Below are positions 35,153-43,968 of a stretch of 64,000 bases of DNA, one piece after another (positions within the stretch are counted from its first letter, which is position 1; every line of letters starts with the position of its first letter). The notes under the pieces are model-generated. The model had not been told where the DNA came from, did not search any database, and saw only the letters and a program-made list of their open reading frames with translations. The translations under genes and the position numbers were made by a program. The stretch comes from Halopseudomonas laoshanensis (lineage in GTDB: Bacteria > Pseudomonadota > Gammaproteobacteria > Pseudomonadales > Pseudomonadaceae): positions 744,001 through 808,000 of the forward strand of contig NZ_QOVF01000002.1 in the NCBI RefSeq assembly GCF_008365385.1, given 5' to 3'.

Positions 35153-36166
35153 ATGACACAACCTAGCAATGTCAGCGAAGACAACATTGAAGAAGAACAA
35201 GCGCGTGAACCCATGCCGGAATTGACCGGTAACGAACCTTTTTTCATGGTCATGAATACTGGATCCGGCAGTCAGAAGGCGCAGGACATCCAGGACACCA
35301 TTGCCCGCGTCATGCAGGAATCCAACCGTCGATATGAGCTGATGGCAGTTGATGATGGAGCAGAGCTCATACCCACCGCTAAAAAAGCAGTGGCATTGGC
35401 CAGGGAGCAGGGCGGGATTGTGGTCGCCGTAGGCGGCGACGGCACCCTTAACGCTGTCAGTCAGGTGGTACTGGGCTCAGGTGTGCCCTTCGGAATTCTG
35501 CCCCAGGGCACATTCAATTATTTTGGCCGCGCCTATGGCATTTCTCAAGAAACCGAGATCGCCGCTCGCTGTCTCGTTGATGCCCGGATCCAGCCGGTCA
35601 ATGTCGGGTTGTTGAACGATAAGGTGTTTCTGGTTAACGCCAGCCTGGGGTTGTATCCGCAGCTGCTGGAAGACCGCGAGGCTTATAAGCAGCGCTTTGG
35701 TCGCAGCAGGCTGGTTGCACTCTGGTCAGCTTTGGCGACTCTCTTCAGAGCGCATCGCCAACTCAAGGTACAGATAGATCATGAAGGCAAGCGCGAGGTC
35801 TTACGCACGCCAACCATCGTCGTCGACAACAACGCGCTCCAGCTCAAGCACATGGGGCTGGATCGCAAACCCGAGGTGAAACATAGCAACAGTCATTTGG
35901 TCGCAATCACTTCCAAACCACTCAGCACGCTGAACCTGTATGGCATCCTGCTACGCGGTTTGTTGAGTCGCCTGGGAGAGGATGAGCACGTGATCAGCTT
36001 CGGTTTCAACACCATGACTGTGCGCCTGGGGGCAGGCCGTAAACGCACCAAGGTGGCCATGGACGGCGAAATTTCCTATATGCGCTCCCCCCTGATATTC
36101 AAGGTGGCAGAACATCAACTGCCTCTGCTGGTCGCCCGCGATCCTGAACTGCGGGAGATTGCATGA
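35153..36166 (+). CDS. Diacylglycerol-kinase-family lipid kinase (YegS-like)
   Basis: The 337-residue kinase of the DAGK catalytic superfamily has the nucleotide motif VVAVGGDGTLNAVSQVV near residue 100, the variant GILPQGTFNYFGRAYGI in place of the usual GTGNDFAR, and a late DGE motif (KVAMDGEISY). It phosphorylates a lipid at the inner membrane; the substrate is unknown. The first ~25 residues are an acidic leader. Its TGA overlaps the ATG of the metallophosphoesterase (ATGA), so the two are translationally coupled. Confidence 0.9.
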   Translation: MTQPSNVSEDNIEEEQAREPMPELTGNEPFFMVMNTGSGSQKAQDIQDTIARVMQESNRRYELMAVDDGAELIPTAKKAVALAREQGGIVVAVGGDGTLNAVSQVVLGSGVPFGILPQGTFNYFGRAYGISQETEIAARCLVDARIQPVNVGLLNDKVFLVNASLGLYPQLLEDREAYKQRFGRSRLVALWSALATLFRAHRQLKVQIDHEGKREVLRTPTIVVDNNALQLKHMGLDRKPEVKHSNSHLVAITSKPLSTLNLYGILLRGLLSRLGEDEHVISFGFNTMTVRLGAGRKRTKVAMDGEISYMRSPLIFKVAEHQLPLLVARDPELREIA

Positions 36167-36978
36167 TTCAGCTGCTGCAAATATCCGATACGCATTTTGG
36201 CACCGAACGACCAGAGGTTATGGCAGCAATCAGGCAACTGTGCCGAGAGCATGCGCCCGAGCTGGTGATCCTCAGCGGCGATATCACCCAGCGTGCGCGG
36301 CGCGTGCAGTTCGCGGCGGCCAAGGATTTCACTGATCAGCTCAATGCACCGCTACTCAGCGTGCCAGGCAACCACGATTTACCGCTATTCAATCTACTGG
36401 CGCGCCTGTTCAGCCCTTACCGCAACTATCGCCGGTACTTTGGTGATGAACTTGAACCTGAATTCGAGACCGATCGCATGCTGGTGATCGGAGTAAACAG
36501 CACTCGTCTTGGTCGACACAAGAATGGCGAGCTGACTGATGAGCAGATCGAGCGCGTCGCCGGTCGGCTGCGGCAAGCCGGTCCAGACCAGCTGCGGGTG
36601 GTGGTTCAACATCACCCAGTTCGCGCGGTGGAAGCCACCGATACCGCCAACCTGATGATAAACCGTGAAAAAGCTGTACCAGCCTGGGTCGACGCTGGCA
36701 TGGATCTGGTTCTCGGCGGGCACATTCACTTGCCTTATGTGCTGCCTTTATACGGCAAAGAGGGCAAAGAGGGACGCCAAGCCTGGACGGTTCAGGCCGG
36801 TACTGCGGTGTCCGAGCGGGTACGCGGCAATATCTCCAACTCGGTGAATCTGATCAGTTACCAACACGTTCACGGCCAGCCCCAGTGCGTAGTGGAACGC
36901 TGGGATTACTCGCAGACCTCACAACGCTTTGAATCGGCACGCAGCACTGCCGTAGCCCTCAGCCGCAATCCAGCCTGA
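36163..36978 (+). CDS. Calcineurin-like metallophosphoesterase
   Basis: 271 residues with the full metal-site set: LQISDTHFG (DxH), LSGDITQR (GDxxxR), VPGNHDLPLF (GNHD), HHPV and LGGHIHLPYV (GHxH). It resembles the 3',5'-cAMP phosphodiesterase/LpxH-like group. It is coupled by ATGA to the upstream lipid kinase, suggesting linked substrates, but no substrate can be read from sequence. Confidence 0.92.
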   Translation: MIQLLQISDTHFGTERPEVMAAIRQLCREHAPELVILSGDITQRARRVQFAAAKDFTDQLNAPLLSVPGNHDLPLFNLLARLFSPYRNYRRYFGDELEPEFETDRMLVIGVNSTRLGRHKNGELTDEQIERVAGRLRQAGPDQLRVVVQHHPVRAVEATDTANLMINREKAVPAWVDAGMDLVLGGHIHLPYVLPLYGKEGKEGRQAWTVQAGTAVSERVRGNISNSVNLISYQHVHGQPQCVVERWDYSQTSQRFESARSTAVALSRNPA

Positions 36979-37012
36979 CAACATAGACAGAGAGGCATCA
37001 GCCAGAGCACCC

Positions 37013-37252
37013 ATGTCCGAGTTCATCACCAAAAAGCCCTGCATCGATATTTGCGAATTCAACAAGCACGATATTTGCAAAGCATGCGGGCGCACACATG
37101 AGGAAAAGAAGGCCTGGAAACGACTCTCGGACAAGGACAAACACGCGATCTGGACCCGTGTGCTCGCCTCCCACGGTAGCGGCCCCACCAAGCCAGCGAA
37201 GGCCTTGAGAGCGCTCTACCGCAAAGCCCAGGAGCGCGCCGGGCGGCACTGA
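37013..37252 (+). CDS. DUF1289 cysteine-rich small protein
   Basis: A 79-residue protein with the DUF1289 core: PCIDICEFNKHDICKACGRT, four cysteines in two pairs, then a helical basic tail. The cysteines probably bind a metal or Fe-S cluster. The ribosome site is weak. It follows the metallophosphoesterase by 34 bases and may be in its operon. Confidence 0.88.
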   Translation: MSEFITKKPCIDICEFNKHDICKACGRTHEEKKAWKRLSDKDKHAIWTRVLASHGSGPTKPAKALRALYRKAQERAGRH

Positions 37253-37375
37253 TCGGGCATCCGGCGACTGCCCCCCCAGCTGGCTGGCAGCGCCGAAAGG
37301 CGGATAGCCACGCCAGCGCACATCGACTATCCTTGGACCATGGCGAGTTGCCTTACCGTCAACAGGGCAAACGCG

Positions 37376-38785
37376 ATGCCAATACGTGATTCAGTTGCTG
37401 CAAAGGGTCCTGACTTGTATTCCCCCTCTTCCAAAGTAATGGACCTGTTACTCGACGCTATCTGCGTGGTAGATCCTCAGGGACGCTTCGTCTACATCAG
37501 TGGTGCATGCGAGCGCATTTTCGGCTATACCTGCGAAGAATTGGTCGGCACATCAATGATGGATCTGGTGTATCCCGATGATCGTGAAAAGACCTTGGCC
37601 ACCGCCAGGGAGGTCATGCTCGGCCAGCAGAAAAATCATTTCGAGAATCGCTATGTCCGCAAGGATGGGCAGATTGTGCACATCATGTGGTCGGCCAGCT
37701 GGTCTGAAGAGGAGCAGTTACGCGTCGCCGTCGCTCATGATGTGACTGAACAGAAAAAAACCGAAGCGCTACAGGCTGCGGTTTACGCAATTTCCGAGGC
37801 GGCCAATAGCGCTGAGGACCTGGCCGCTCTGTTCCTGTTGATTCACCAGATTGTCGCCCGGCTTCTGCCGTTGAATCTGTTCTGTGTCGCCCTGCGCGAA
37901 GAAGACACTGGCTCGCTGAACTTCCCTTATTACGCCGATCAGCATAGCTCACCGGACGCCAGAGAATCGGTCGACGCTAGAACGCTTGGTGCAGAAATCA
38001 TTACCTCAAGCGCCCCCTTGCTCCTCACCGCCGACACTCCAGCAGATGACATAGGCCTGCGCGCGTTGAGCGACACCAGCTCGCTGAACTGGCTCGGGGT
38101 ACCCCTGATTGCCACCCGCGGCACCTTCGGCGCCTTGCTCCTGCACAGCAGCTCCACTACCCAGCGCTACACCAGCAGGGATCTGGAGCTGTTGCATTAT
38201 GTCTCTACGCAGATCGCCTCTGCGGTACAACGCATGCAAATGCAGTCGCGGCTGCAATTTCTCTCGCATTATGATCATCTGACCGAACTCCCCAACCGGA
38301 CCCTGCTCTTCGATCGCATGGAGCAGGCGCTGGCCAGAGCGCGACGGGAAAACGGCAAGGTGTCGCTGTTATATCTGGATCTGGACAAATTCAAACAGGT
38401 CAACGACACCTACGGCCATGGCGTTGGCGACCAATTGCTGCGAGCCGTGGCGGATCGCCTGCGCCAGTGTGTCCGTGAAGTCGACACAGTCTCACGGGTG
38501 GGCGGGGATGAGTTCGTGATTTTGCTTGAAGACATCAATCAGCCAGAGCACGCGTTACTGGTCGCGGAAAAGGTTCGTGCGCAGTTGAACATGCCCTTTC
38601 ATCTGGCCGAGCACAGCCTGATGATGATTCCGAGTATCGGCATTGCGCTGTACCCCGAACATGCGGACGAGCAAAACGAACTGCTGAATCTCGCCGACCG
38701 AGCGATGTACTACGCCAAGCAAAGTGGCGGCAACCGCTTTGAAATCGCGGTGAAAAAAGATCGCTCGGATAACATGGGCCGCTAG
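37376..38785 (+). CDS. PAS-GAF-GGDEF diguanylate cyclase
   Basis: The 469-residue soluble protein has a PAS domain (about 20-140, with DAICVVDPQGRFVYISG and the PAC-like VTEQKKTEA end), a GAF-like domain (about 145-290) and a GGDEF domain (about 305-465). The active-site loop is GGDEF at about 376, and the inhibitory site REVD is intact five residues before it, so feedback-regulated c-di-GMP synthesis is expected. ATG at 37376 has AGGG upstream; an in-frame ATG 12 codons earlier has no ribosome site. Confidence 0.92.
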   Translation: MPIRDSVAAKGPDLYSPSSKVMDLLLDAICVVDPQGRFVYISGACERIFGYTCEELVGTSMMDLVYPDDREKTLATAREVMLGQQKNHFENRYVRKDGQIVHIMWSASWSEEEQLRVAVAHDVTEQKKTEALQAAVYAISEAANSAEDLAALFLLIHQIVARLLPLNLFCVALREEDTGSLNFPYYADQHSSPDARESVDARTLGAEIITSSAPLLLTADTPADDIGLRALSDTSSLNWLGVPLIATRGTFGALLLHSSSTTQRYTSRDLELLHYVSTQIASAVQRMQMQSRLQFLSHYDHLTELPNRTLLFDRMEQALARARRENGKVSLLYLDLDKFKQVNDTYGHGVGDQLLRAVADRLRQCVREVDTVSRVGGDEFVILLEDINQPEHALLVAEKVRAQLNMPFHLAEHSLMMIPSIGIALYPEHADEQNELLNLADRAMYYAKQSGGNRFEIAVKKDRSDNMGR

Positions 38786-38812
38786 CAAAGAGTATTGTCG
38801 CCGGCCCAAGCC

Positions 38813-39040
38813 TCAAGCGTCGCGACGCAGCGTGTACAGGTACAGCGATTCGACCTTTTCCCGCGCCCAAGGCGTCTTGCGCAAAAATTTCAGGCTGGAA
38901 GTGATGCTTGGGTCGGTGGTGAAGCACTTGATATTAATCCGCTGCCCAAGCTCTTCCCAGCCATAGCGTTCAACCAAGGTGCTGACGACTACCTTCAAGG
39001 TAACGCCGTGCAGCGGGTCAGCATGATGCTGCTCAGCCAC
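38813..39040 (-). CDS. VF530-family (DUF2132) DNA-binding protein
   Basis: The 75-residue protein shows the whole family signature: [38 protein letters not shown] and [17 protein letters not shown]. Members are small helical proteins reported to bind DNA. The start is GTG at 39040 (AGGG nine bases upstream), overlapping the end of the RRM gene by eight bases; an upstream ATG would overlap it by 41 bases. It is convergent with the diguanylate cyclase gene. Confidence 0.9.
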   Translation of the reverse strand: MAEQHHADPLHGVTLKVVVSTLVERYGWEELGQRINIKCFTTDPSITSSLKFLRKTPWAREKVESLYLYTLRRDA

Positions 39041-39302
39041 GCGGAGTACCCTGCGCAGCCTCGGCGGATTCATCCTTTTTCACCCGGATGCGACTGCCGC
39101 CCACTTCCAGATTATTCAATGCCTTGATCGCCGCCTTGGCGTCATCGTGCTTGGGCATTTCGACAAAAGCGAAGCCCTTGGAACCGCCAGTGACCTTGTC
39201 CAGCACCAGCGTGCATTCGGTCACCAGGCCATGCCCTTCAAACAAGGTGCGCAGCTCGGTTTCAGTGGTGGTACGGGCAAGATTGCGAATCAGCAGTTTC
39301 AT
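39033..39302 (-). CDS. RRM-domain RNA-binding protein
   Basis: The 89-residue protein is one RNA-recognition motif: RNP2 in [16 protein letters not shown] and RNP1 in KGFAFVEM, followed by [10 protein letters not shown]. Bacterial single-RRM proteins of this sort bind RNA, with a possible role in cold or stress. ATG at 39302 was chosen over one ten codons upstream. The gene overlaps the VF530 gene downstream and is divergent from the methyltransferase. Confidence 0.92.
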   Translation of the reverse strand: MKLLIRNLARTTTETELRTLFEGHGLVTECTLVLDKVTGGSKGFAFVEMPKHDDAKAAIKALNNLEVGGSRIRVKKDESAEAAQGTPRG

Positions 39303-39418
39303 GGGCGGTCCGTGGTAGAATGCGATCCGCACACTATACGCCTATCCGGCCCGGGCTTCACGGGCAAGCGCTGCTGACACAGCATCTCAGCGGCCAGCAC
39401 CCAGCACACGAGCCCTGC

Positions 39419-39940
39419 ATGCCAGCATCTTTTGTCAGTATTGGCCTGATCGATCCCAAGAGCCCGAGCAATGTCGGCGCGGTAATGCGCGCCGCCGGCT
39501 GTTATCAGGTGAATGAGGTGCGCTATACCGGCGGTCGCTATGACCGCGCCGCGCGCTTTCATACCGACACCAAGAACGTCAGCCTGAGCATTCCGCTCAC
39601 AGGCGTGACTGACCTGCTCAGCGATCTGCCGGATGGCACTAGCGTGGTCTGTGTAGAGCTGGTCGAAGGCGCTACCGCCCTGCCGCTTTTCGTGCACCCC
39701 GACAACGCGCTCTATGTGTTCGGCCCCGAGGACGGCAGCCTGGATCAGGCGCTGGTCGACCATGCCGATGCGGTGGTTTACGTGCCAACGGTGGGCTGCA
39801 TGAACCTCGCGGCAACCGTCAATGTAGTGCTCTACGATCGGCTGGCAAAATCGGCGCGGGCGCAGGGCAGTGATGCGTTGATTCGCAGCAGCCGCGATAC
39901 CAATAACAGTGTGCGGGTCAAACAACCCGCCCCTCAGTAA
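39419..39940 (+). CDS. SPOUT-family RNA methyltransferase (TrmH/SpoU type)
   Basis: 173 residues with the knotted SPOUT fold: FVSIGLIDPKSPSNVGAVMR (motif 1, NVG), YVFGPEDGSLDQALVDHAD (motif 2) and VYVPTVGCMNLAATVNVVLY (motif 3, N-LN-V). It transfers a methyl group from SAM to tRNA or rRNA; the target is not clear. The frame begins earlier, but the family N-terminus starts at ATG 39419, where the ribosome site is weak. Confidence 0.92.
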   Translation: MPASFVSIGLIDPKSPSNVGAVMRAAGCYQVNEVRYTGGRYDRAARFHTDTKNVSLSIPLTGVTDLLSDLPDGTSVVCVELVEGATALPLFVHPDNALYVFGPEDGSLDQALVDHADAVVYVPTVGCMNLAATVNVVLYDRLAKSARAQGSDALIRSSRDTNNSVRVKQPAPQ

Positions 39941-39970
39941 ACCTCTCTCTGCCTTCAGGAATACACCACC

Positions 39971-41191
39971 GTGCCACCCGCTTGCGAATACCATGACGTC
40001 ATCATTCTCGGCGCCGGCGCCTCCGGTCTGTTGTGCGGCTTTACCGCAGCCCAGCGCGGGCGCAGCGTACTGATCCTCGAGCGGGCCAACAAGGTCGGCA
40101 AGAAAATCCTCATGTCCGGTGGCGGGCGCTGCAACTTCACCAATCACTTTGTCGAAGCGGACAATTTTCTCTCCGCCAATCCGCATTTCTGCAAGTCGGC
40201 GCTCAAGGGCTATACCCAATGGGACTTTATTGCGTTGGTGGAAAAGCACGGGATCGCCTACGAAGAACGCAAGCACAGCCAGTTGTTCTGCAAGGACTCA
40301 GCCAAGGATATCGTCGCCATGCTGCTGGATGAGTGCGCCGAGGCCGGCGCCCAGGTCCGCAGCCATTGTGAACTGGATAGCATCAGGGCATTGGACGACA
40401 ACAGCCGTCGCTACCAGTTGGAGCTGCACCATGATGGTCGACCGCAAACACTGCAATGCCAGTCATTGGTTGTTGCAACCGGCGCGTTGTCAGTGCCGAC
40501 CCTGGGCGGCAGCGGTGTAGGCTACGAGATTGCCCGCCAGTTCGGGCTGTCAGTGACTGAAAGGCGTGCCGGGCTCGTGCCCTTCATGTTCACCGACAAC
40601 ATCAAGAACCTGTGTGAACGCCTGAGCGGCACAGCGCTGGAAGTCAGTGTCAGTTGTAATGGCACCACCTTCAACGAAGCCATGCTGTTCACCCACCGCG
40701 GCCTCAGCGGCCCGGCGATGTTGCAGATATCCAACTACTGGTACCCGGGCAACACCATCAGCATTGATCTGTTGCCAGGGCAGGATGCCGCGCAGTGGTT
40801 GCTGCAACACAAGCAGGAGCAGGGTCGCAGCAGGCTGAGAACACTCTTGTCACAGCCCTTGCCTAAAGCCCTGGTCAGCGAGTTACAGACACTCTGGTGG
40901 CCCGGCAAAGAAGAAGCCCCTTTGGCCGAATTCAGCGACCGGGACCTGCAACGCATCGGCCAGTTGCTCAACGCCTGGCAACTCAAGCCTTCAGCCACCG
41001 AAGGCTATCGCACCGCCGAAGTCACCCTGGGTGGTGTCGACACCGCGGGCATCAGCTCCAAGACCATGGAGGCCAAACAGCAGCCGGGGCTGTATTTTAT
41101 TGGTGAGGTGCTGGATGTCACCGGGCACCTGGGCGGTTTCAACTTCCAGTGGGCCTGGTCCTCCGGCTACAGCGCCGGGCAGTTCGCCTGA
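39971..41191 (+). CDS. BaiN/HI0933-like FAD-dependent oxidoreductase
   Basis: A 406-residue flavoprotein: VIILGAGASGLLCGFTAAQR, the NKVGKKILMSGGGRCNFTN block diagnostic of the HI0933 family, and the C-terminal GEVLDVTGHLGGFNFQWAW. The enzyme activity of this family is mostly unknown; some members reduce NAD(P)H-linked flavins or bile-acid intermediates. GTG at 39971 has AGGA about 10 bases upstream. It follows the methyltransferase by 30 bases and is convergent with the Lnt-like gene. Confidence 0.9.
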   Translation: MPPACEYHDVIILGAGASGLLCGFTAAQRGRSVLILERANKVGKKILMSGGGRCNFTNHFVEADNFLSANPHFCKSALKGYTQWDFIALVEKHGIAYEERKHSQLFCKDSAKDIVAMLLDECAEAGAQVRSHCELDSIRALDDNSRRYQLELHHDGRPQTLQCQSLVVATGALSVPTLGGSGVGYEIARQFGLSVTERRAGLVPFMFTDNIKNLCERLSGTALEVSVSCNGTTFNEAMLFTHRGLSGPAMLQISNYWYPGNTISIDLLPGQDAAQWLLQHKQEQGRSRLRTLLSQPLPKALVSELQTLWWPGKEEAPLAEFSDRDLQRIGQLLNAWQLKPSATEGYRTAEVTLGGVDTAGISSKTMEAKQQPGLYFIGEVLDVTGHLGGFNFQWAWSSGYSAGQFA

Positions 41192-41236
41192 TCTTTGCGC
41201 CAACCTGGTGCCATGACATCACGCAGCAGAAAAAGC

Positions 41237-42847
41237 TTATCGCCTAGGCACCTGCCTGCGACCTAGCGCCATAAGCACCAGCAAGGCCAACCCGACATAC
41301 AGCGCCGCAGACAAGAGCCAGGGGTAGCGGCTGTAAAAACTCCCGCCGGCAGAAACAGAATGGGGTATTGCAGCGAGCAATTCAGCGGGCGTAAAGGCAT
41401 CTGTCTCAGCAATGATGCGTCCGTTCGGCGCGGCCACTACCGATGGCCCGTTGTTGATCAGGTGAATCATTGGAACGCGATTTTCCACCCCTCGCACGAC
41501 AGACATGGCGCTGTGCTGGAACGGCTGAGTGGTTTCACCGAACCAGTTATCCTGGGAGACGAACAGCAGCACCTTTCCCGCAGCGTCCTGGCCAATCGAG
41601 TTGGCGATAAATGCTGGGAACGCCGTCTCGTAACAGATTTTCGGTACGATGCGCATGCCGTTGACATTGAAAATCTCGTGACGCTGCCCGGGTTCCAGCG
41701 GGGTCAAAAACTCACCGAAGAACGTCCTGGTCAACCAGCCGATACCCGGCAGGTGGAAAAAGGTCGGCAGGTATTCGCCGAAGGGCATCAGCCGCATTTT
41801 TCGGTAGACCCCACGCTGTTCGCCATCCCCGTCCAGGTAGGCCAAAGCATTGAAATGCAGTTTCTGGCTGCCCTCCCACGCTCGTTCGGCGTCATGCAAA
41901 ATCAGTGAAACGCCGCTCGCCCGCAGTTTTTCGGCATAGCTCAACCGCACGCTATAGTTATCAAAATAGCCCTTGTACCGGGCTTCAGGCCAGATCACCA
42001 ACTCGGCGCCCGCCTGCGCTAGCCGCTCAACAGCAGCCATTTCCGGCGGGTACTCGCGGCTAAAGCCCGCTGGCGGTTCAGGTACCGCCAGGGTTACTGC
42101 ATCATCAGGTTGCACCAGGCCGACACGGCGAACGTCCCAGCCGCCCATAAGATCATCCCAGTGATGCAGGCTGATCAATCCATAAATGAACCATGCTGCC
42201 AACACTGCCAAAGCCAGCAACTGCCCAAAGCGCTGGCCTCGCCCCTGGCCAATGATGAATTGAAAGACCAGCACACCCGTCATCAGTATCAACATATCCA
42301 GCGCCTGTACACCGAACAGCGAAACGCCCTGCAGTGCCATTAGAAACTGCGCCTGCGGCTCGGCATAGTAGGCGCCAAAAAGCAGTGGGTAGACACTCAT
42401 CATCACTACCATGCACAGGGGAAAGCTCAACAAGTCCCAGGTCGGCAAGCGTGTCGACAACCAGCGGAAAAGCGCACAGGAAAGGCCTATGGAGAAGCCG
42501 GCAAAACACCAGAAAACCGAGCTGAGAAGCGCGGCGATCGGCCAACTGAAATCACGCAGATTGATCAGAAACTGGATAATCCAGTAACTGGCAATGGAGA
42601 AATAGGCCACACCCGTCAGCGAGCCCAACAGCAGCGCGGAAGACCAGCGCACACCTTGCAAGGCAAATAGCAGAGGAACGCTGCCGAACCAGGCGGTCCA
42701 GTACATGGCTTGATCAAACCAGGGAAGGCCCATCAACAATCCACCGGCCAGCGCCAGCAATACGCGCGGCAACCATCCCAGAGTGGCCAGCTCAGATCGA
42801 CTCAGCGGAATATCCAGAGCTGAAGAAGCGGGATCAAGCCGGGGCAT
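41237..42847 (-). CDS. Apolipoprotein N-acyltransferase-like protein (Lnt family)
   Basis: 536 residues: about seven hydrophobic segments in the first 220 residues, then a nitrilase-fold domain with the catalytic Glu (LVIWPEARYKG), Lys (VYRKMRLMPFGEYLP) and Cys (RIVPKICYETAFPAFIA), and a C-terminal membrane helix. Lnt N-acylates the cysteine of lipoproteins in the inner membrane. The usual lnt neighbours (corC/ybeX, ybeY) are absent here, so this may be a paralogue. ATG at 42847 has GGAG seven bases upstream. Confidence 0.88.
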   Translation of the reverse strand: MPRLDPASSALDIPLSRSELATLGWLPRVLLALAGGLLMGLPWFDQAMYWTAWFGSVPLLFALQGVRWSSALLLGSLTGVAYFSIASYWIIQFLINLRDFSWPIAALLSSVFWCFAGFSIGLSCALFRWLSTRLPTWDLLSFPLCMVVMMSVYPLLFGAYYAEPQAQFLMALQGVSLFGVQALDMLILMTGVLVFQFIIGQGRGQRFGQLLALAVLAAWFIYGLISLHHWDDLMGGWDVRRVGLVQPDDAVTLAVPEPPAGFSREYPPEMAAVERLAQAGAELVIWPEARYKGYFDNYSVRLSYAEKLRASGVSLILHDAERAWEGSQKLHFNALAYLDGDGEQRGVYRKMRLMPFGEYLPTFFHLPGIGWLTRTFFGEFLTPLEPGQRHEIFNVNGMRIVPKICYETAFPAFIANSIGQDAAGKVLLFVSQDNWFGETTQPFQHSAMSVVRGVENRVPMIHLINNGPSVVAAPNGRIIAETDAFTPAELLAAIPHSVSAGGSFYSRYPWLLSAALYVGLALLVLMALGRRQVPRR

Positions 42848-43041
42848 CTCTTATCTCCAAACAGGCCAGTGTCTGCTAAAGGACGAAAGCGCCAATAGCC
42901 AGAACGTCAAAACCTTAGTCAGCGGGGCGGATGGGAGCAATACCCTGTTCGGGTGAAAAGACCGGCCGCGTTTTTAGCATCAAGCCTGTCAAGCCACCGA
43001 AAAATCGGTATTCTTGAATAGTATCAATGGGAAGAGAACCT

Positions 43042-43968
43042 ATGCCGCCATGGTTAACCGGCACTCTGACGTGCCTGATGATTCTGCTGTTCACCCTGAT
43101 AGGCATTGGCCCGATGCTGATATTCGCGCTGATCAAAGTCCTCATCCCCCTTCCCGTCTGGCGCCGTGCCTCCTCAAGGGCGGTGATGTGGATTGCCGAA
43201 AGCTGGGCCGAAAGCGTCAAATGGGCGTTCAACTGGATGACTCCGACCATCTGGGATATTCGCTGCGACGTGCCGCTTAATCCACAGCATTCTTACCTGG
43301 TGGTCAGTAACCATCAGTCCTGGGTGGATATTCCGGCTCTGCTGCAGGCGTTCAATCGCAAGACACCTTATTTCAAGTTTTTCCTGAAGAAGGAACTGGT
43401 CTGGATCCCGTTCCTCGGCCTGGCATTCTGGGCTCTGGACTACCCCTTCATGAAGCGCTACAGCAAAGCGCATCTGGCGCGCTTTCCCGAGGACCAGGGC
43501 AAGGATCTGGAGATCACCCGCCAGGCCTGCGAGAAATTTCAGGACTTGCCAGTCACGGTAGTCAACTTTATCGAAGGGACGCGCTACACGGACACGAAAC
43601 ACCGCCAGCAACGCTCACCCTTTGCCAACCTGCTCAAACCTAAATCCGGTGGTATCGCATTCGTCATGGCCGCGCTGGGCGAACAGATGAAATCCCTGCT
43701 GGATGTCACCATTCTCTACCCGGAGGGCGAGCCACCGGGCTTCTGGGCTTTACTGTGCGGCCGAGTAGAGCGGGTCATCGTCGATATCCGCGGTATGGAG
43801 CTGTCCTCCACCCTGTTCGATGGCGACTACAGCAATGACCCGCACTTTCGCGCGCATGTCCAGGACTGGGTTAACCAGTTATGGCTCGACAAGGACCGGC
43901 GGCTCACCGCGTTACGCGCCGAAATCCACCTTCAAGACAGCGCCGCCAATGCGTCTGCCAGAGGCTGA
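43042..43968 (+). CDS. PlsC-type acyltransferase (YihG-like)
   Basis: A 308-residue membrane acyltransferase with an N-terminal hydrophobic stretch (about 8-45), the HX4D active site in VVSNHQSWVDIP, FFLKKELVWIPFLGLAFWALD (substrate pocket) and VNFIEGTRYTD (motif III). It acylates lysophosphatidate or a similar acceptor. ATG at 43042 has GGAAGAG upstream. Its last 37 bases overlap the end of the convergent ald gene. Confidence 0.9.
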   Translation: MPPWLTGTLTCLMILLFTLIGIGPMLIFALIKVLIPLPVWRRASSRAVMWIAESWAESVKWAFNWMTPTIWDIRCDVPLNPQHSYLVVSNHQSWVDIPALLQAFNRKTPYFKFFLKKELVWIPFLGLAFWALDYPFMKRYSKAHLARFPEDQGKDLEITRQACEKFQDLPVTVVNFIEGTRYTDTKHRQQRSPFANLLKPKSGGIAFVMAALGEQMKSLLDVTILYPEGEPPGFWALLCGRVERVIVDIRGMELSSTLFDGDYSNDPHFRAHVQDWVNQLWLDKDRRLTALRAEIHLQDSAANASARG

